Position numbers and translations under genes: made by a program. 64,000 nt of DNA, taken from positions 63,532,692 through 63,596,691 of the forward strand of contig OY987299.1 in NCBI GenBank assembly GCA_963920635.1. The letters run 5' to 3'. This document shows positions 34,682 to 44,619 of the stretch, piece after piece (position 1 is the stretch's first letter; every line of letters begins with the position of its first letter). The notes below the pieces were generated by a model. That model made no database searches. It had not been told where the DNA came from and was given only the letters and a program-made list of their open reading frames with translations. This DNA is from Pseudeuparius sepicola (Eukaryota; Arthropoda; Insecta; Coleoptera; Anthribidae).

Positions 34682-34770
34682 TACTACTAACATTAAAATA
34701 TTGCCATATTTTACATATTTGATTAGAAGTATCCTGATAGTTCAGTTTTCAAGCTGATAAAATGAAACTA
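34682..34770 (+). mobile_element. Crypton derivative, left part (split by Copia)
   Basis: Starts TACTACTAACATTAAAAT and runs to AAAATGAAACTA, where a Copia element is inserted with target duplication AACTA (34766-34770). It continues at 39523. Same arrangement as the 245-bp derivative at 28830. Confidence 0.75.
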
Positions 34771-35000
34771 TATTGGGTTAATAGGAAGCAGACTTGGTTA
34801 AAATAATTTTAGACAATATAGGAATCTAATTCTGCACTTTTTATTAAATTTAGAACCGAACAGTTCAGGCTTAGGCTTATGAATAATATACGTTTTTACA
34901 TCCAGCATCTTTGGGTGCCCCAGAAACGTGATGTTTATATAAACATTGAATAGGGACAAATCCGAGGACAAATTGATATATATTTTTGCTTATTACAATA
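34771..35000 (-). repeat. Copia 3' LTR
   Basis: 230 bp, same length as the other LTR and almost identical. A purine-rich tract read on the minus strand (GAGTGGGAG, 35001-35009) precedes it, as expected for plus-strand priming. Confidence 0.95.
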
Positions 35001-35200
35001 CTCCCACTCAAAAATAATATATTGAGTTTGTAAATTACAAAATTTAAGAGAGTGCAGTACATTTTTCCTTTTAATTTTACTTCTGGGAATTTAACAAAAG
35101 TCTAACATTTGTTACTATGGATTGGGGAAAACCCAGTCAAAAACCCAATCAGACTTTAAAATTGATTAATGAATACATAATAATAATAATTAAAATTATT

Positions 35201-37729
35201 TCAATTTTGGTCAATGTTATTTGCTTTCTCGTCCAAACCAAGTTCTCTCCGAAGCTTTATAAATTGTCCGGCAGGTAACTGTTTTGTGAAAATGTCTGCT
35301 AGTTGTTGACCTGTGGGTACATAAATTAATTTAACTTCTTTCTGTTCAACTTTTTCACGAGAAAAATGATATTTAACGTCGATATGTTTTGATCTTTTAT
35401 GATCTGTTGGATTATTGGCAATTGCAATGCATCCGTTGTTATTTTCAAATATAGGTATTGGTTTTACCAATTCAAATTTTATGCTTGCTAAAAGAGATTT
35501 CAACCAACAAGCTTCTTTTATACCTTCAAAAAGTGCCATATATTCGGCCTCAGTAGATGATGTTGCAACGGAATTTTGCCTTTTGGTATTCCAACAAATC
35601 ATATTTTGATCAAATAATTTAAAAACATAGCCAGTAGTACTTTTACGATCAAGCTCATTTCCGGCCCAATCAGAATCTACATAACCAACTAAAATTTCTT
35701 TATAATCATTTCGTTTATAAATTAATCGAAATTTTAATGTCCCTTTTACATATCTTAGAACTCTTTTCAAATTTTGCCAAAGTTCTTTATTATTTTTATT
35801 TTGATATCTACTTAGAAGATTTATGGCTGTGCATAAATCGGGACGAGTGCATATCATTGCATACATCAAACAACCAATAAGATTTCTACATGGCGCGTCA
35901 TAATATTCATCAGAGTTTAATGCTGAAAAATCTAATTTAAGAGGCAAAGGTGTACTGACAGCTTTGCAGTCACTCATGTTGAATTTTGTTAAAACGCTTT
36001 GCAAGTATGCACTTTGATCTAATGTAATAAAATTGTCTTTTCTTTCGATATGTATACCTAAAAAGAGTTTTAAATCTTTCAGATCTACCATAGAAAATTG
36101 TTTCATTAAATACTGTTTAAAATTTTTCATTGTATCTTTGTCATAAGTTGCGATGACAAGATCATCAACATACAGTATTACGTAAATATTTTTAGTAATA
36201 TGGCCTTTATCGAGAAAATATAAACATCGTTCTACAGCGGAATTTTGGAATCCATGTTTTGTAAGTACTTGATCAAAACGCTGAAACCAGCACCTAGCTG
36301 ATTGTTTTAAACCATATATTGATTTATTTAACTTACACACACGGTCATTTTTTTCTTTTATTCCTTCCGGTATTCGCATATATATTTCCTCGTTTAATAA
36401 GCCATTAAGAAATGCGGTTTTTACGTCCATTTGATGGATTAATAAATTGTGTTGATTCGCAAAAGCAATGAATAATCGAAAAGTAGCAATACGTGCGACC
36501 GGCGCAAAGGTTTCGTAATAATCTAATAGATATTTTTGACTGAAACCTCTAGCCACTAATCTCGCTTTATATTTATATGGGTTTCCTAAAGCATCATTCT
36601 TGATGGTAAATACCCATTTACAGTCTACAATGTTTTTGTTGACTGGGCGAGGTACTAATGTCCACGTATTGTTTTGTAAAAGAGAATCAATCTCCTCTTT
36701 TATTGCTTTCTCCCACTCAAATTTATCATCACGGTTTTTAATTTCCTGATATGATTTGGGAATATCACAAACTATCGACTGTGAACTTAGGTAATAGCTA
36801 TTTACGAGGCTATTTATATCATGCTCTTCATAAGAAATTTTGGGCATGTTTTTAATTCGTTCACTTTGCCGTCGTTTGTTTACACTTGAAACACGATCCA
36901 TATTTTCGGGCGTCTCATTATTAACTTTGTCTGTTTTAGGAACAGTTTTGTTAATATTTTCACTGATTTCAATTGTTTCATCAGTTTTCTGTCTTTTTGA
37001 TTCTGTAGCATTTTCAATTTCCGAGTGTACAAGGGGTCGAGTATTTTTAAAATTGACTTCATCAAATATAACATCACGAACTGTAATGAACGTGTTTGTT
37101 TCTACTTTCAGTACTTTATAACCATTTGGGTCGTAACCAACAAATATGCCTTTAAATGACTTTTTGTCAAATTTGCTTTGAATGGTTTTGTTATGAATAT
37201 ATACTGTTGAACCAAAAACTTTTAAATGTTCTAAACTTGGTCTTCTATTATGCCAAAGTTCATAAGGAGTCTTATTTTGTTCAATGGCTTTGGTAGGAGT
37301 TATGTTTAGTAAATAAGCAGCAGTTAAAACTGCCTCACCCCATAGGTTTTTGTCTAAGTTTGCACCATGTATCATGGCTCGTGCCTTCTCAGTTAATGAC
37401 CTATTCATTCGTTCTGCGACCGAATTTTGTTGAGGGGTATATGGTACCGTTAAATGATATTGGATACCCTTCTGTACACAAAATGCTTTAAAATCATTAG
37501 ACAGATATTCCTTCCCATTATCACAGTATAAATAAGCAATTTTTAAATTAAAATGAGATTCACTTTTAGCTGCAAAGTCTTGAAAAACTTTTATTAAATC
37601 AGATTTGTAACCTAGTAAATAAACAACCGTGTAATGCGTATATTCATCTATAAAGGTTACGAAATACTTTTTTTCATCTATGCTAGCAGGTGTTATTGGC
37701 CCGCATATGTCTGAATGAATGATAAACAA
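35201..37729 (-). CDS. Copia pol: integrase, reverse transcriptase, RNase H
   Basis: 842 codons open. The integrase core has HSDICGP with the first Asp (residues about 5-11), CDNGKEY (about 69-75) with the second, and PQQNSVAERMNRS (about 98-110) with the Glu. Reverse transcriptase runs from NTWTLVPRP, with FVDVK-type box QMDVKTAFLNG and the catalytic YVDDLV. RNase H has GYVDSDWAG, SSTEAEYMAL and KHIDVKYHFSREK. All key acidic residues are visible. The frame should begin upstream: the preintegrase segment with CEACVYGKQARLPF (about 37740-37800) is in this same frame but separated from the protease frame by a frameshift near 37860. Confidence 0.96.
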   Translation of the reverse strand: MFIIHSDICGPITPASIDEKKYFVTFIDEYTHYTVVYLLGYKSDLIKVFQDFAAKSESHFNLKIAYLYCDNGKEYLSNDFKAFCVQKGIQYHLTVPYTPQQNSVAERMNRSLTEKARAMIHGANLDKNLWGEAVLTAAYLLNITPTKAIEQNKTPYELWHNRRPSLEHLKVFGSTVYIHNKTIQSKFDKKSFKGIFVGYDPNGYKVLKVETNTFITVRDVIFDEVNFKNTRPLVHSEIENATESKRQKTDETIEISENINKTVPKTDKVNNETPENMDRVSSVNKRRQSERIKNMPKISYEEHDINSLVNSYYLSSQSIVCDIPKSYQEIKNRDDKFEWEKAIKEEIDSLLQNNTWTLVPRPVNKNIVDCKWVFTIKNDALGNPYKYKARLVARGFSQKYLLDYYETFAPVARIATFRLFIAFANQHNLLIHQMDVKTAFLNGLLNEEIYMRIPEGIKEKNDRVCKLNKSIYGLKQSARCWFQRFDQVLTKHGFQNSAVERCLYFLDKGHITKNIYVILYVDDLVIATYDKDTMKNFKQYLMKQFSMVDLKDLKLFLGIHIERKDNFITLDQSAYLQSVLTKFNMSDCKAVSTPLPLKLDFSALNSDEYYDAPCRNLIGCLMYAMICTRPDLCTAINLLSRYQNKNNKELWQNLKRVLRYVKGTLKFRLIYKRNDYKEILVGYVDSDWAGNELDRKSTTGYVFKLFDQNMICWNTKRQNSVATSSTEAEYMALFEGIKEACWLKSLLASIKFELVKPIPIFENNNGCIAIANNPTDHKRSKHIDVKYHFSREKVEQKEVKLIYVPTGQQLADIFTKQLPAGQFIKLRRELGLDEKANNIDQN

Positions 37730-37854
37730 TGGCCTATTAACATGAGATCTGTCTTTAGATTTTGAAAAAGGAAGACGTGCTTGTTTACCGTAAACACAAG
37801 CTTCGCATATTTCGTCTGTGGGATTTACAGCTTCAATAAGTGGATTATTTCTTT

Positions 37855-38697
37855 TTATTTTGACTTACCAATATGTCCTAGTCGTTCATGCCAAAATTTA
37901 TATGAATTTAAGGTAATATTTTTGGTTAAATTTACTTGGTTACACATGCTTTTAGTTATTGTAAAACTTACACATGTTAAATTATTTAATAACTTACCAG
38001 TTAATATTGTCTTACTACCATTTTTGACAATTACATTTCCATTTTCACTAAAAATTACTCTCATACCATTGTTTTGCATCCTGCGGACGGACAGCAAATT
38101 GTTTGGTATTTCGGGTGCATACAAAACATTTTCTAAAAATCCAGTTACCCCCATATTTGTTACTACTTTTATTGTTCCAACTTTTGTAGCGTTTATGGTA
38201 GCACCTTTCTTAGCTATGGAAATCTTGAGTGGTATTTCTAAGTCTTTCACAGTTGTAAAGACATCTGCTTGATTAACTATGTGGTCAGTCGCACCTGAGT
38301 CTAAAACAAAATTTAATTCATTTTGTTTATTTGGTACCTCATTTAATAAGGCGGCTTCTTCTCCACACATAAAAGCAAAACTTTCACTGTTCTCTTCAAT
38401 TTGAACAGTTTGTATTGTTCTTTGACGATCTTCTGTTGCTTTTTGTCGCTTATAAAAATAACAGTTCTTCTTTTCATGGTTCTTTCTTCCACAATGTTCG
38501 CATTTTAGTTCCGAGTTCTTCGCATTACTTTTATTATAATTTTTCCATGAGTTGTTCGATTGGTAATAATATTTTGAAGCGTTCTGTTTTCTTTTAAAAT
38601 TATTTTGTTGATGTTGCCATTTTCTTTTATGCAGATTTTTATTGTCATCCTTTTTATTTTTATGATGTGTTTCTACTTGCAGCATTTTGCAATGCAA
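37855..38697 (-). CDS. Copia gag C-terminus and aspartic protease
   Basis: 280 codons. A basic, Asn/Lys-rich stretch, then a CCHC zinc knuckle CEHCGRKNHEKKNC (residues about 66-79), then the protease with FVLDSGATDHIV (about 130-141), and the start of the GAG-preintegrase domain FWHERLGHIG at the end. It overlaps the gag frame by 38 bp, in another phase. In Copia these parts are normally one polyprotein, so I read the break as a frameshift near 38680 rather than a programmed feature; programmed shifting cannot be excluded. Confidence 0.92.
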   Translation of the reverse strand: MHCKMLQVETHHKNKKDDNKNLHKRKWQHQQNNFKRKQNASKYYYQSNNSWKNYNKSNAKNSELKCEHCGRKNHEKKNCYFYKRQKATEDRQRTIQTVQIEENSESFAFMCGEEAALLNEVPNKQNELNFVLDSGATDHIVNQADVFTTVKDLEIPLKISIAKKGATINATKVGTIKVVTNMGVTGFLENVLYAPEIPNNLLSVRRMQNNGMRVIFSENGNVIVKNGSKTILTGKLLNNLTCVSFTITKSMCNQVNLTKNITLNSYKFWHERLGHIGKSK

Positions 38698-39229
38698 GGC
38701 TTAGATTTTCGTCAGTTAAAGTTTGAATTGCTGTTACTACTGCGTCATATGAAGTTGGTAAAGTTAACAATAACCTGGCAATTTTGCTCATTTCGTTCAG
38801 TGTAGCTCCAGCTGCCATTAATTCGACCACCATTTCATCGAAAATAATAAAATGTTGAGCGAGAGGTTTGTCTGTGTTAAATTTCAAACTCAGCAATTTC
38901 TTCTCCAAGGCTAGTTGTGAGGCTAAACTTTTTCTTTCATATATTTGATCCATTTTCTGGAAAATGCTTCTAGCACTGTCTGATTCTGTGGCAAAACCAA
39001 TCATGGAATCACTTAAATGTTCAATAAGGATACCTTTTGCACTCCTTTCGCATTTTTTCCACACATCGGTTATTTCTGCAGGTGTATCTTCATCTATAAC
39101 CTTTAGTGCATCTTCTTCTGCAATTAAAGCACGAATTCTAAATTTCCAAATAGAGTATTTATCTCCATTGAATGGTTTGATATTTCTTTTGGTTTTAGTT
39201 TCGTTGACTTGCATTTTTTGCTGAAACAC
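38660..39229 (-). CDS. Copia gag (capsid) N-terminal part
   Basis: 189 codons of a UBN2-type Copia capsid: IKPFNGDKYSIWKFRIRALI near the start, a DVWKKCERSAKGILIEHL block, LEKKLLSLKF, and a LLLTLPTSYDAVVTAI block near the end. It starts about 60 bp inside the 5' LTR, consistent with a short leader after the primer site. The frame ends in NAASRNTS where the homologous reading continues in the next phase. Confidence 0.93.
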   Translation of the reverse strand: MFQQKMQVNETKTKRNIKPFNGDKYSIWKFRIRALIAEEDALKVIDEDTPAEITDVWKKCERSAKGILIEHLSDSMIGFATESDSARSIFQKMDQIYERKSLASQLALEKKLLSLKFNTDKPLAQHFIIFDEMVVELMAAGATLNEMSKIARLLLTLPTSYDAVVTAIQTLTDENLSLALQNAASRNTS

Positions 39230-39278
39230 TTCACTAACAGTTTATCAACTAACACTGAACACAATACTTAATTTGTGT

Positions 39279-39292
39279 CTGGGCCCATAACC
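39279..39292 (-). promoter_or_regulatory. Copia primer-binding site
   Basis: Minus-strand GGTTATGGGCCCAG begins at the base next to the 5' LTR. The same sequence stands at this place in Drosophila copia, where a cleaved initiator tRNA-Met primes reverse transcription from an internal segment rather than its 3' end. Confidence 0.85.
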
Positions 39293-39522
39293 TATTGGGT
39301 TAATAGGAAGCAGACTTGGTTAAAATAATTTTAGACAATATAGGAATCTAATTCTGCACTTTTTATTAAATTTAGAACCGAACAGTTCAGGCTTAGGCTT
39401 ATGAATAATATACGTTTTTACATCCAGCATCTTTGGGTGCCCCAGAAACGTGATGTTTATATAAACATTGAATAGGGACAAATCCGAGGACAAATCGATA
39501 TATATTTTTGCTTATTACAATA
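39293..39522 (-). repeat. Copia 5' LTR
   Basis: 230 bp, read on the minus strand from TATTGTAATAAGC to AACCCAATA. It should carry the promoter; no TATA box is assigned with confidence. Confidence 0.95.
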
Positions 39523-39666
39523 AACTACTTTTTAAATGTCATATATAGAAAATTTTTCATTATTTACCTAGGTATTTGTTTATTATCATTATTTACCTTG
39601 GGAGAGAAATATTACTTCTCATTAGAGGAATGAGGTAAATAATGGTGATTTCTCAGGTTAGTAGTA
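39523..39666 (+). mobile_element. Crypton derivative, right part
   Basis: Continues the element from 34682-34770 after the AACTA duplication, with TTTTTAAATGTCAT (present also upstream of the recombinase start at about 34386-34400), then the downstream end with CATTATTTACCTAGG, GAGGTAAATAATGG and TCTCAGGTTAGTAGTA. Confidence 0.75.
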
Positions 39667-40322
39667 AAAAAATACTTTTTTTTTGACTTTAGATTTTTTA
39701 ATTTCATATACGTATTAAGCTATTTTTTTCCACCTGTGGTTTAAATTTTTTTAAATCATAACTGAATCACCCCAATATACGTAATCTTTAGAGCATCTAG
39801 GAATAATTTTATACAATTATGTAAAAATATAAACCTACGCATTTGAATTGAAATTGGAGTTTCTATCTGCTACTTACCCCTCCGACAACTGCACATATTC
39901 CTAAGCATACTACCCCAAACCTGAAACAAGAATAAGAAAATAAAAAACCTGAAGGTGGTATAATAATAGGTAAGTAGCTATTATGTTAGCTGTTAAAAAT
40001 AAGAATAAATAAGTATATAGTACAATTATTTTTAAACCGCAAAAGAAGGATCAATAGAAGACATGAACCTGATAAAAAAAGTTAATAATATGAGCAATGA
40101 GCATGGGCTTTATAATCAAAAGACGGGATGTTAAAATTCAGGTTTTATATTTTGTAAAAAGGTATGTAGGTAGTTGTTAGTAATGTCTAGTTTGGTAGTC
40201 CTTAGGTATATCGGTATCTGCACCAAAAGGTAAAAGGTAAGGTAAAATCACAATTTAATGAATATGTTCTGCTTCTCTGATTGTAGAGGGTGTCCCGTTT
40301 TCGACACTTTTGCAGGCTATCT
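39667..40322. other. Unassigned DNA
   Basis: No gene or element recognised. Short TAGGTA repeats only. Confidence 0.5.
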
Positions 40323-41516
40323 CCGGGCGGATTAGAGCTATGTTGGGCCCTAGGCTAAATTTATTTAAGGTCCCCTTGACCCGTCGCAATAAAACAATTA
40401 GGTAAAATTTAGGCCAAATTTTAAGTGCCGATATAATTTTTTTATCAACAATTTATTTATATTTTAGAAAGGGACATATTGAAAAAACAGTAATTTAACA
40501 TTTAACTGTATGTACTAAGAACAGAGTAAATACATAGGTACTTAATATTAATTAAAACTTTTTTCCTGGCTTTTATGCTTACAAATTTACAAAGCTTTCA
40601 TTTTCTATAGCCAGTAAGGACAGATCAATGGTCTTTTCGTCACTTAAACTAGTATAAAAGTATAAAAAGATGTCCCACTCGAACAGTTAGTTGCTGCCAT
40701 ACACAAGAACATCCTTCATGATGTGTCTAAATTAGGGAAAGTAGATATTAGTTTTTTTTTTCTCTTATAAATTTTAACATTGCCCTAGAATTATCAAGAT
40801 TTGGGTCAATTTCTTTAATAAAATAGTTGAACTTTACACACTCATTTCCGAGACTTTGGTCTAAATTATCTGGGTACTTTCCTTGAAGTTTGTCTGCTTT
40901 CAAAATTATATCTTCATCTTGACATTTTAAAGTTAAAAATCCAAAGCGATCTGAAATGCTAACATAGGATTTTTTCTGCTGGTTTAGCTCCGCAATAAGA
41001 TTATCAATAATCACATTAAACGTGTTTATTAAAATGTTACTTCGACCGTCGAAAATGTATTCATTTGACTTTGCTTCATCAAATTGAAATTTTCTTATTT
41101 TTTGTCGCTTTTCATAAAATTTGTAAGTGGAACAATTTGAAAGAATTTTTCCCTTTTCTTCATAATACGTAAATCGTTCCCGTGCCTGAGTTACATAATG
41201 GTGTAACGAATCATACAGACTAACAACTAAAAATATATCGACGTCGGTTGACTTAAGTGATTTGCTTACTTTGTTGAACTTACTTAAAATATCATGCCAC
41301 AATGTCGCTAAAAGCCCTATTTCTAATTCCCAACAGCTTAGATGCAAAACTAAGGAGTGATGTTTTCTTTGTCTGAAATTTGCAATTGCAAATTGCAAAA
41401 TGTAAAACCTTTTCCAATTCCGAATTCCGATCGAAACATCGAAATAAGAACGGGCCCCCTAAAGCCTTGGACCCCTAGGCTATAGCCTACTCTGCCTATA
41501 GGGTAATCCGCCACTG
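40323..41516 (-). mobile_element. hAT element remnant
   Basis: The right tip on the minus strand is CAGTGGCGGATTACCC (ending at 41516); the left tip reads CCGGGCGGATTAGAGC. Both ends share GGGCCC and CCTAGG blocks. Flanks CTATCTCC and GGATCTCC agree at six of eight positions, suggestive of an old 8-bp duplication. It contains a hAT transposase fragment on the minus strand. Confidence 0.65.
40748..41398 (-). pseudogene. hAT transposase fragment, ZMYM1-like group
   Basis: 217 codons from the middle and later part of a hAT transposase of the group annotated as zinc finger MYM-type 1-like. Matching features are LWHDILSKFNKVSKSLKS, VVSLYDSLHHYV, RFTYYEEKGK, INTFNVIIDNLIAELNQQKKSY, ISDRFGFL and YPDNLDQSLGNECVKFNYFI. 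The N-terminal zinc finger, catalytic DDE start and C-terminal dimerisation motif are absent, so it is a fragment in a gutted element. Confidence 0.8.
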
Positions 41517-41964
41517 GATCTCCCTTATTTTTAGAGATAGAGACTTGCGGTTTTCGCGACACTGTGTTCCTTTTTTTATGAAATGAATGATGTCTCAAAC
41601 AAAATTTTCATAGCCTCCTTCGTTTTTAAGATACAGGGCAAAATTGGCAGTTTTTGGCTGCACCTCAGTTACCTTTTCACACATAGGAAAAGGAAAAACG
41701 CGGTTTTGTATAACTTTTTCTGTAGAATCCAGTGGCGTAGTCAGATTTTTGCTAGCTTTATCCATTTCAGAGATATAAAGCAAATGTGTGGAACACTCTG
41801 AATTTGTATAAATATTTGAATTCAGCTTGTTTTCAGCTTAAACGAGTTAATTACAATTTTCTAAAATTGTATGCGTGGCATTATAGTAGGCCATGAAATA
41901 TCATCATAACCATAATAATATTAGTATATTAACAAAAAGAATAATTAAAATTTTTCCATAATAA

Positions 41965-42480
41965 TTACAAATGTTGCTCAAAATGATCATCATTTTCTTT
42001 AACATAAAATTCGCACATTCTTGTTACTCGTCGTAGTGCATTTGAGACTATTATTGATCGTCTCTGAAGACTTTGCAATGCGAGCGTGGTAGCGTCACGT
42101 AGGTAGTTAATACGTTGTGATGTCGAGTGCTGTAAACTATATTTTGTAAATAACCCCACAAAACGAAATCATACGTCCATTAATTCCTATCCATTTTTGT
42201 CCAATTTTGTCGCCCCAAAATGAAGCATGCGGCGCTGAAGCTGAATCTACCCTGTCGTTCTCGCTCAAATATATTATGGGGGTTTTCTCGATCCCAAGTT
42301 CTAGCATTTTGCCTATTGAAAATACCAGCACTTGAGAAATATGCCTCATCACTACCTATCATCAATCTTTATTTTATAGGGTTTGAATTTATGTTTTTTA
42401 ATGCCAATTGAGCTCTATAGTCTTGGATACCCCAACTTCTTTCTCAATAGCCCTACACGACGTTGAAGGAGTTGCCTCTA
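41965..42480 (-). pseudogene. Mariner-like (DUF4817-associated) transposase pseudogene
   Basis: Read down the minus strand: a helix-turn-helix-like TPSTSCRAIEKEVGVSKT (about 42470-42415), then GSDEAYFSSAGIFNRQNARTW with the first catalytic Asp (about 42355-42295), ENPHNI, and a C-terminal block with RRVTRMCEFYVKENDDHFEQHL ending at 41965. The middle, including the second Asp and the SPDL block, is missing or scrambled by indels. Order and motifs match arthropod transposons of the DUF4817/DDE_3 type. Confidence 0.7.
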
Positions 42481-42499
42481 CAAGGCCTATGGGAGAGTC

Positions 42500-43226
42500 G
42501 GGTGATTGTGCGCAATTTTCACCTTGGGTTTGTTCTTCAGTTCAATACATAAGGGAATCTTCTAAGCTGAAACCGATTGAGACCATGAAACATTTTTGAC
42601 AACTTCAAGATATGGTTTGCTATTTCTTTTCCTTGATCTTTTGTGAAGGTAACACTGCCGCCTAAACGCATTTCTTTTTATCTTTCTTCTTCATCCAGCT
42701 TCAGCTTCTTCCTTAACGTTGACTCCGGCATCTGTAATTTTATTTCCTTAATAAAATTAGAATATTTTCCTTCTTAAATATATATTGGGGTTACTGTGCG
42801 CGCGTACACTTACCTTCATCAACTTGCGCACACTTAACCGACTAGAAAATTCTGAAGATTTTATTACGACTGGTAAAGCTAGTAATAAAAGTAGATTTAA
42901 TGAAAAGTGATTCTGTAAAACGAGCTGTTTCTAATGAAAACAAAATTTTAAAAATCGAATCACAATTTTCAGACACCGCAGAAAATTTAGACCAACTAGC
43001 TTTGAAAAAAAAATGTCGGACTGAATCACTGAATTACAATGCACATCCACAAAACATACGAAAAGTAGAGTGTGGCTTCTCACAGATAGATGTCGCCACG
43101 AGTTTGTGAACGAATACTAGACGATGTTACCGTAAGAAGTGTGAGCCCAGTTACTCGCTGCGCACATTCACCCGATTCTCCCCTAAAACCTTAACCTCGT
43201 CGATTGCGCGGATATCTTTATAGTAG
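42500..43226. other. Unassigned DNA
   Basis: A 69-codon frame at 42900-43109 (plus) is not recognised. Inverted words near 42500-42520 and 43160-43185 (GCGCACA...CACCCGA) suggest element debris. Confidence 0.4.
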
Positions 43227-44067
43227 TGTAACGAAGTTACTAGATTTTCCGTATTTTTATTTCGAATTATCCGTTAAGAATAATTATTTCTGTTATTTGT
43301 TCCGCTTCCGTTGACTTTTCCGAATTTTTGAAAGTATTTTTGAGGGTAGCCAGAAAGCTGAGAGGGTAGAAAGGGGGTAGGATATGCTTCCAGGTCAATT
43401 TTGAAGCTAGAAGCCCCGTTCTTGCTGGCTACTGGGGTAAGAAGACACGCCCAGTACAGCGCCGATGCCGCCGAGGTTGAAGAGATGCTGCGAGGCATCT
43501 CCGCCTGTACCAGCCCGCCGCCCGCGGCGTTACGCGCTGCAAGAGGAGCGGGGATGCGCGGCTCGATGCGTCGGCTGGCGGCCGAAGTACTGCTCCTCCA
43601 CCTGCCGGGCCGTATAAAACCCGCCACGCGGACACGGACAGGAGATCTTTACCTTTACTTTCCTCTGACATTCCGTCAACTGGTGAGTATAGCGGGAATT
43701 CACTGGGTGTGCGAACGGGCCAATGCCTCCCAGCTGAATACTATTTTCACCAGACCGCCGAAAAGTCTGTGGTAAACTACTGGATGTGCGACCGGGCCAA
43801 CGCCTTCCACATAGTAACACTGTGCTGCCGTAAATAGGTTGTTAGGAAGCCGCTGGGTGTGCGACCGGGAAAACGCCTCTCAGCTGGGCTTGATAATTTT
43901 GCCGTAACTGTCCGTTTGTCTGGGCCGAATCCGTCGAGGCAGTCCGGCCGCACGCGCTTTTGCTTTTCTGAAAATTAGTTCTCATTCCGCGCATTCGGGT
44001 ATTAATTCTTTTACTTTCCGTCCGGCAGTCCGAATCCGCCTGCTAAGTTAATTTAATTTCTGTTACA
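43227..44067 (+). mobile_element. LTR-like block, TGTAACGAAGTTAC family, with TATA box and splice donor
   Basis: Starts TGTAACGAAGTTACT and may end CTGTTACA at 44067, giving complementary TGTAAC/GTTACA tips. A GC-rich region leads to TATAAAAC at 43612 and, 70 bp later, a strong donor ACTG/GTGAGTAT at 43682/43683. TTTCTGTTACAG at 44068 would be a good acceptor. The layout and several words (AGCTAGA, CCGTTCTT) match 63247-64000. No flanking target duplication was found, so the 3' limit is uncertain. Confidence 0.5.
43704..43890 (+). repeat. Three about 75-bp tandem repeats in the LTR-like block
   Basis: TGGGTGTGCGAACGGG (43704), TGGATGTGCGACCGGG (43781) and TGGGTGTGCGACCGGG (43854) are each followed by (C/A)AA(T/C)GCC and a CAGCTG-like word. 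Spacing is 77 and 73 bp. They lie just downstream of the splice donor. Confidence 0.8.
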
Positions 44068-44491
44068 GAGTTTTGCCGTGAACCCGTCCCGGACCGGTCT
44101 ACTATTTTTTATGTCTTGTAAATAACGTAATAAGTATTTGTATTCATCAATATAGTCTGTTAAAACCGCCTACTTGTTTAACTCTATTCCTTCCCCTCAA
44201 AACACACCATGCACTCTTGCACTTCTGGAATTATTTTTCTTGGACTTAAGAGCTATCTGACGCAACAGCGGCGGTCACCGCTATAACAAAGACCTGACGC
44301 CCGAGAAAAATCGACTATTATTTCCAAAAGAGGTTATAAGAAGACCCAAACCAAACTGAAAAATTACATAATAGTCAAAATCAAACTTATAATCTTAGTC
44401 GAAAGGGCCTGCAATTACAATCTGGAGTGCCCGAAAAGGGGCTCGAGGTTACAGATTGTCGCCCTCACAGGGACTAGGTTACAGTACTACA

Positions 44492-44606
44492 GTTCGTGCA
44501 ATCTAAGTTGAGACGCGAAAACCTCAGTCTAAGCGCCAGCGATCCATAAGCAGCTTATTGAGCAGCGCTTAGACTCAGGTTCTCGCGTGTCAGCTTAGAG
44601 TGAACA
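44492..44606. repeat. GC-rich imperfect palindrome
   Basis: Arms 44514-44536 and 44565-44587 pair almost perfectly (CTAAGCGC with GCGCTTAG; CGCGA with TCGCG). Outer stretches at 44492-44510 and 44590-44606 pair more loosely. The loop is 28 bp. This could be a MITE of about 115 bp. Confidence 0.65.
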
Positions 44607-44619
44607 CACTGTATTTTGG

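Larger units (their letters stand above)
34771..39522 (-). mobile_element. Ty1/Copia LTR retrotransposon, structurally complete
   Basis: Two 230-bp LTRs (34771-35000 and 39293-39522) enclose gag and pol on the minus strand. Their termini are TATTG...CAATA, and 5-bp duplications AACTA lie at 34766-34770 and 39523-39527. Only one LTR difference is visible (CAAATTGATA against CAAATCGATA), so insertion was recent. The primer site GGTTATGGGCCCAG directly abuts the 5' LTR and is the same as in Drosophila copia, which uses an internal part of initiator tRNA-Met. The order gag, protease, integrase, reverse transcriptase, RNase H defines Copia. Confidence 0.97.

Noticed and set aside
38415..38805. Plus-strand frames within Copia gag
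   Set aside because: Antisense shadows of gag and protease, which have clear motifs on the minus strand.
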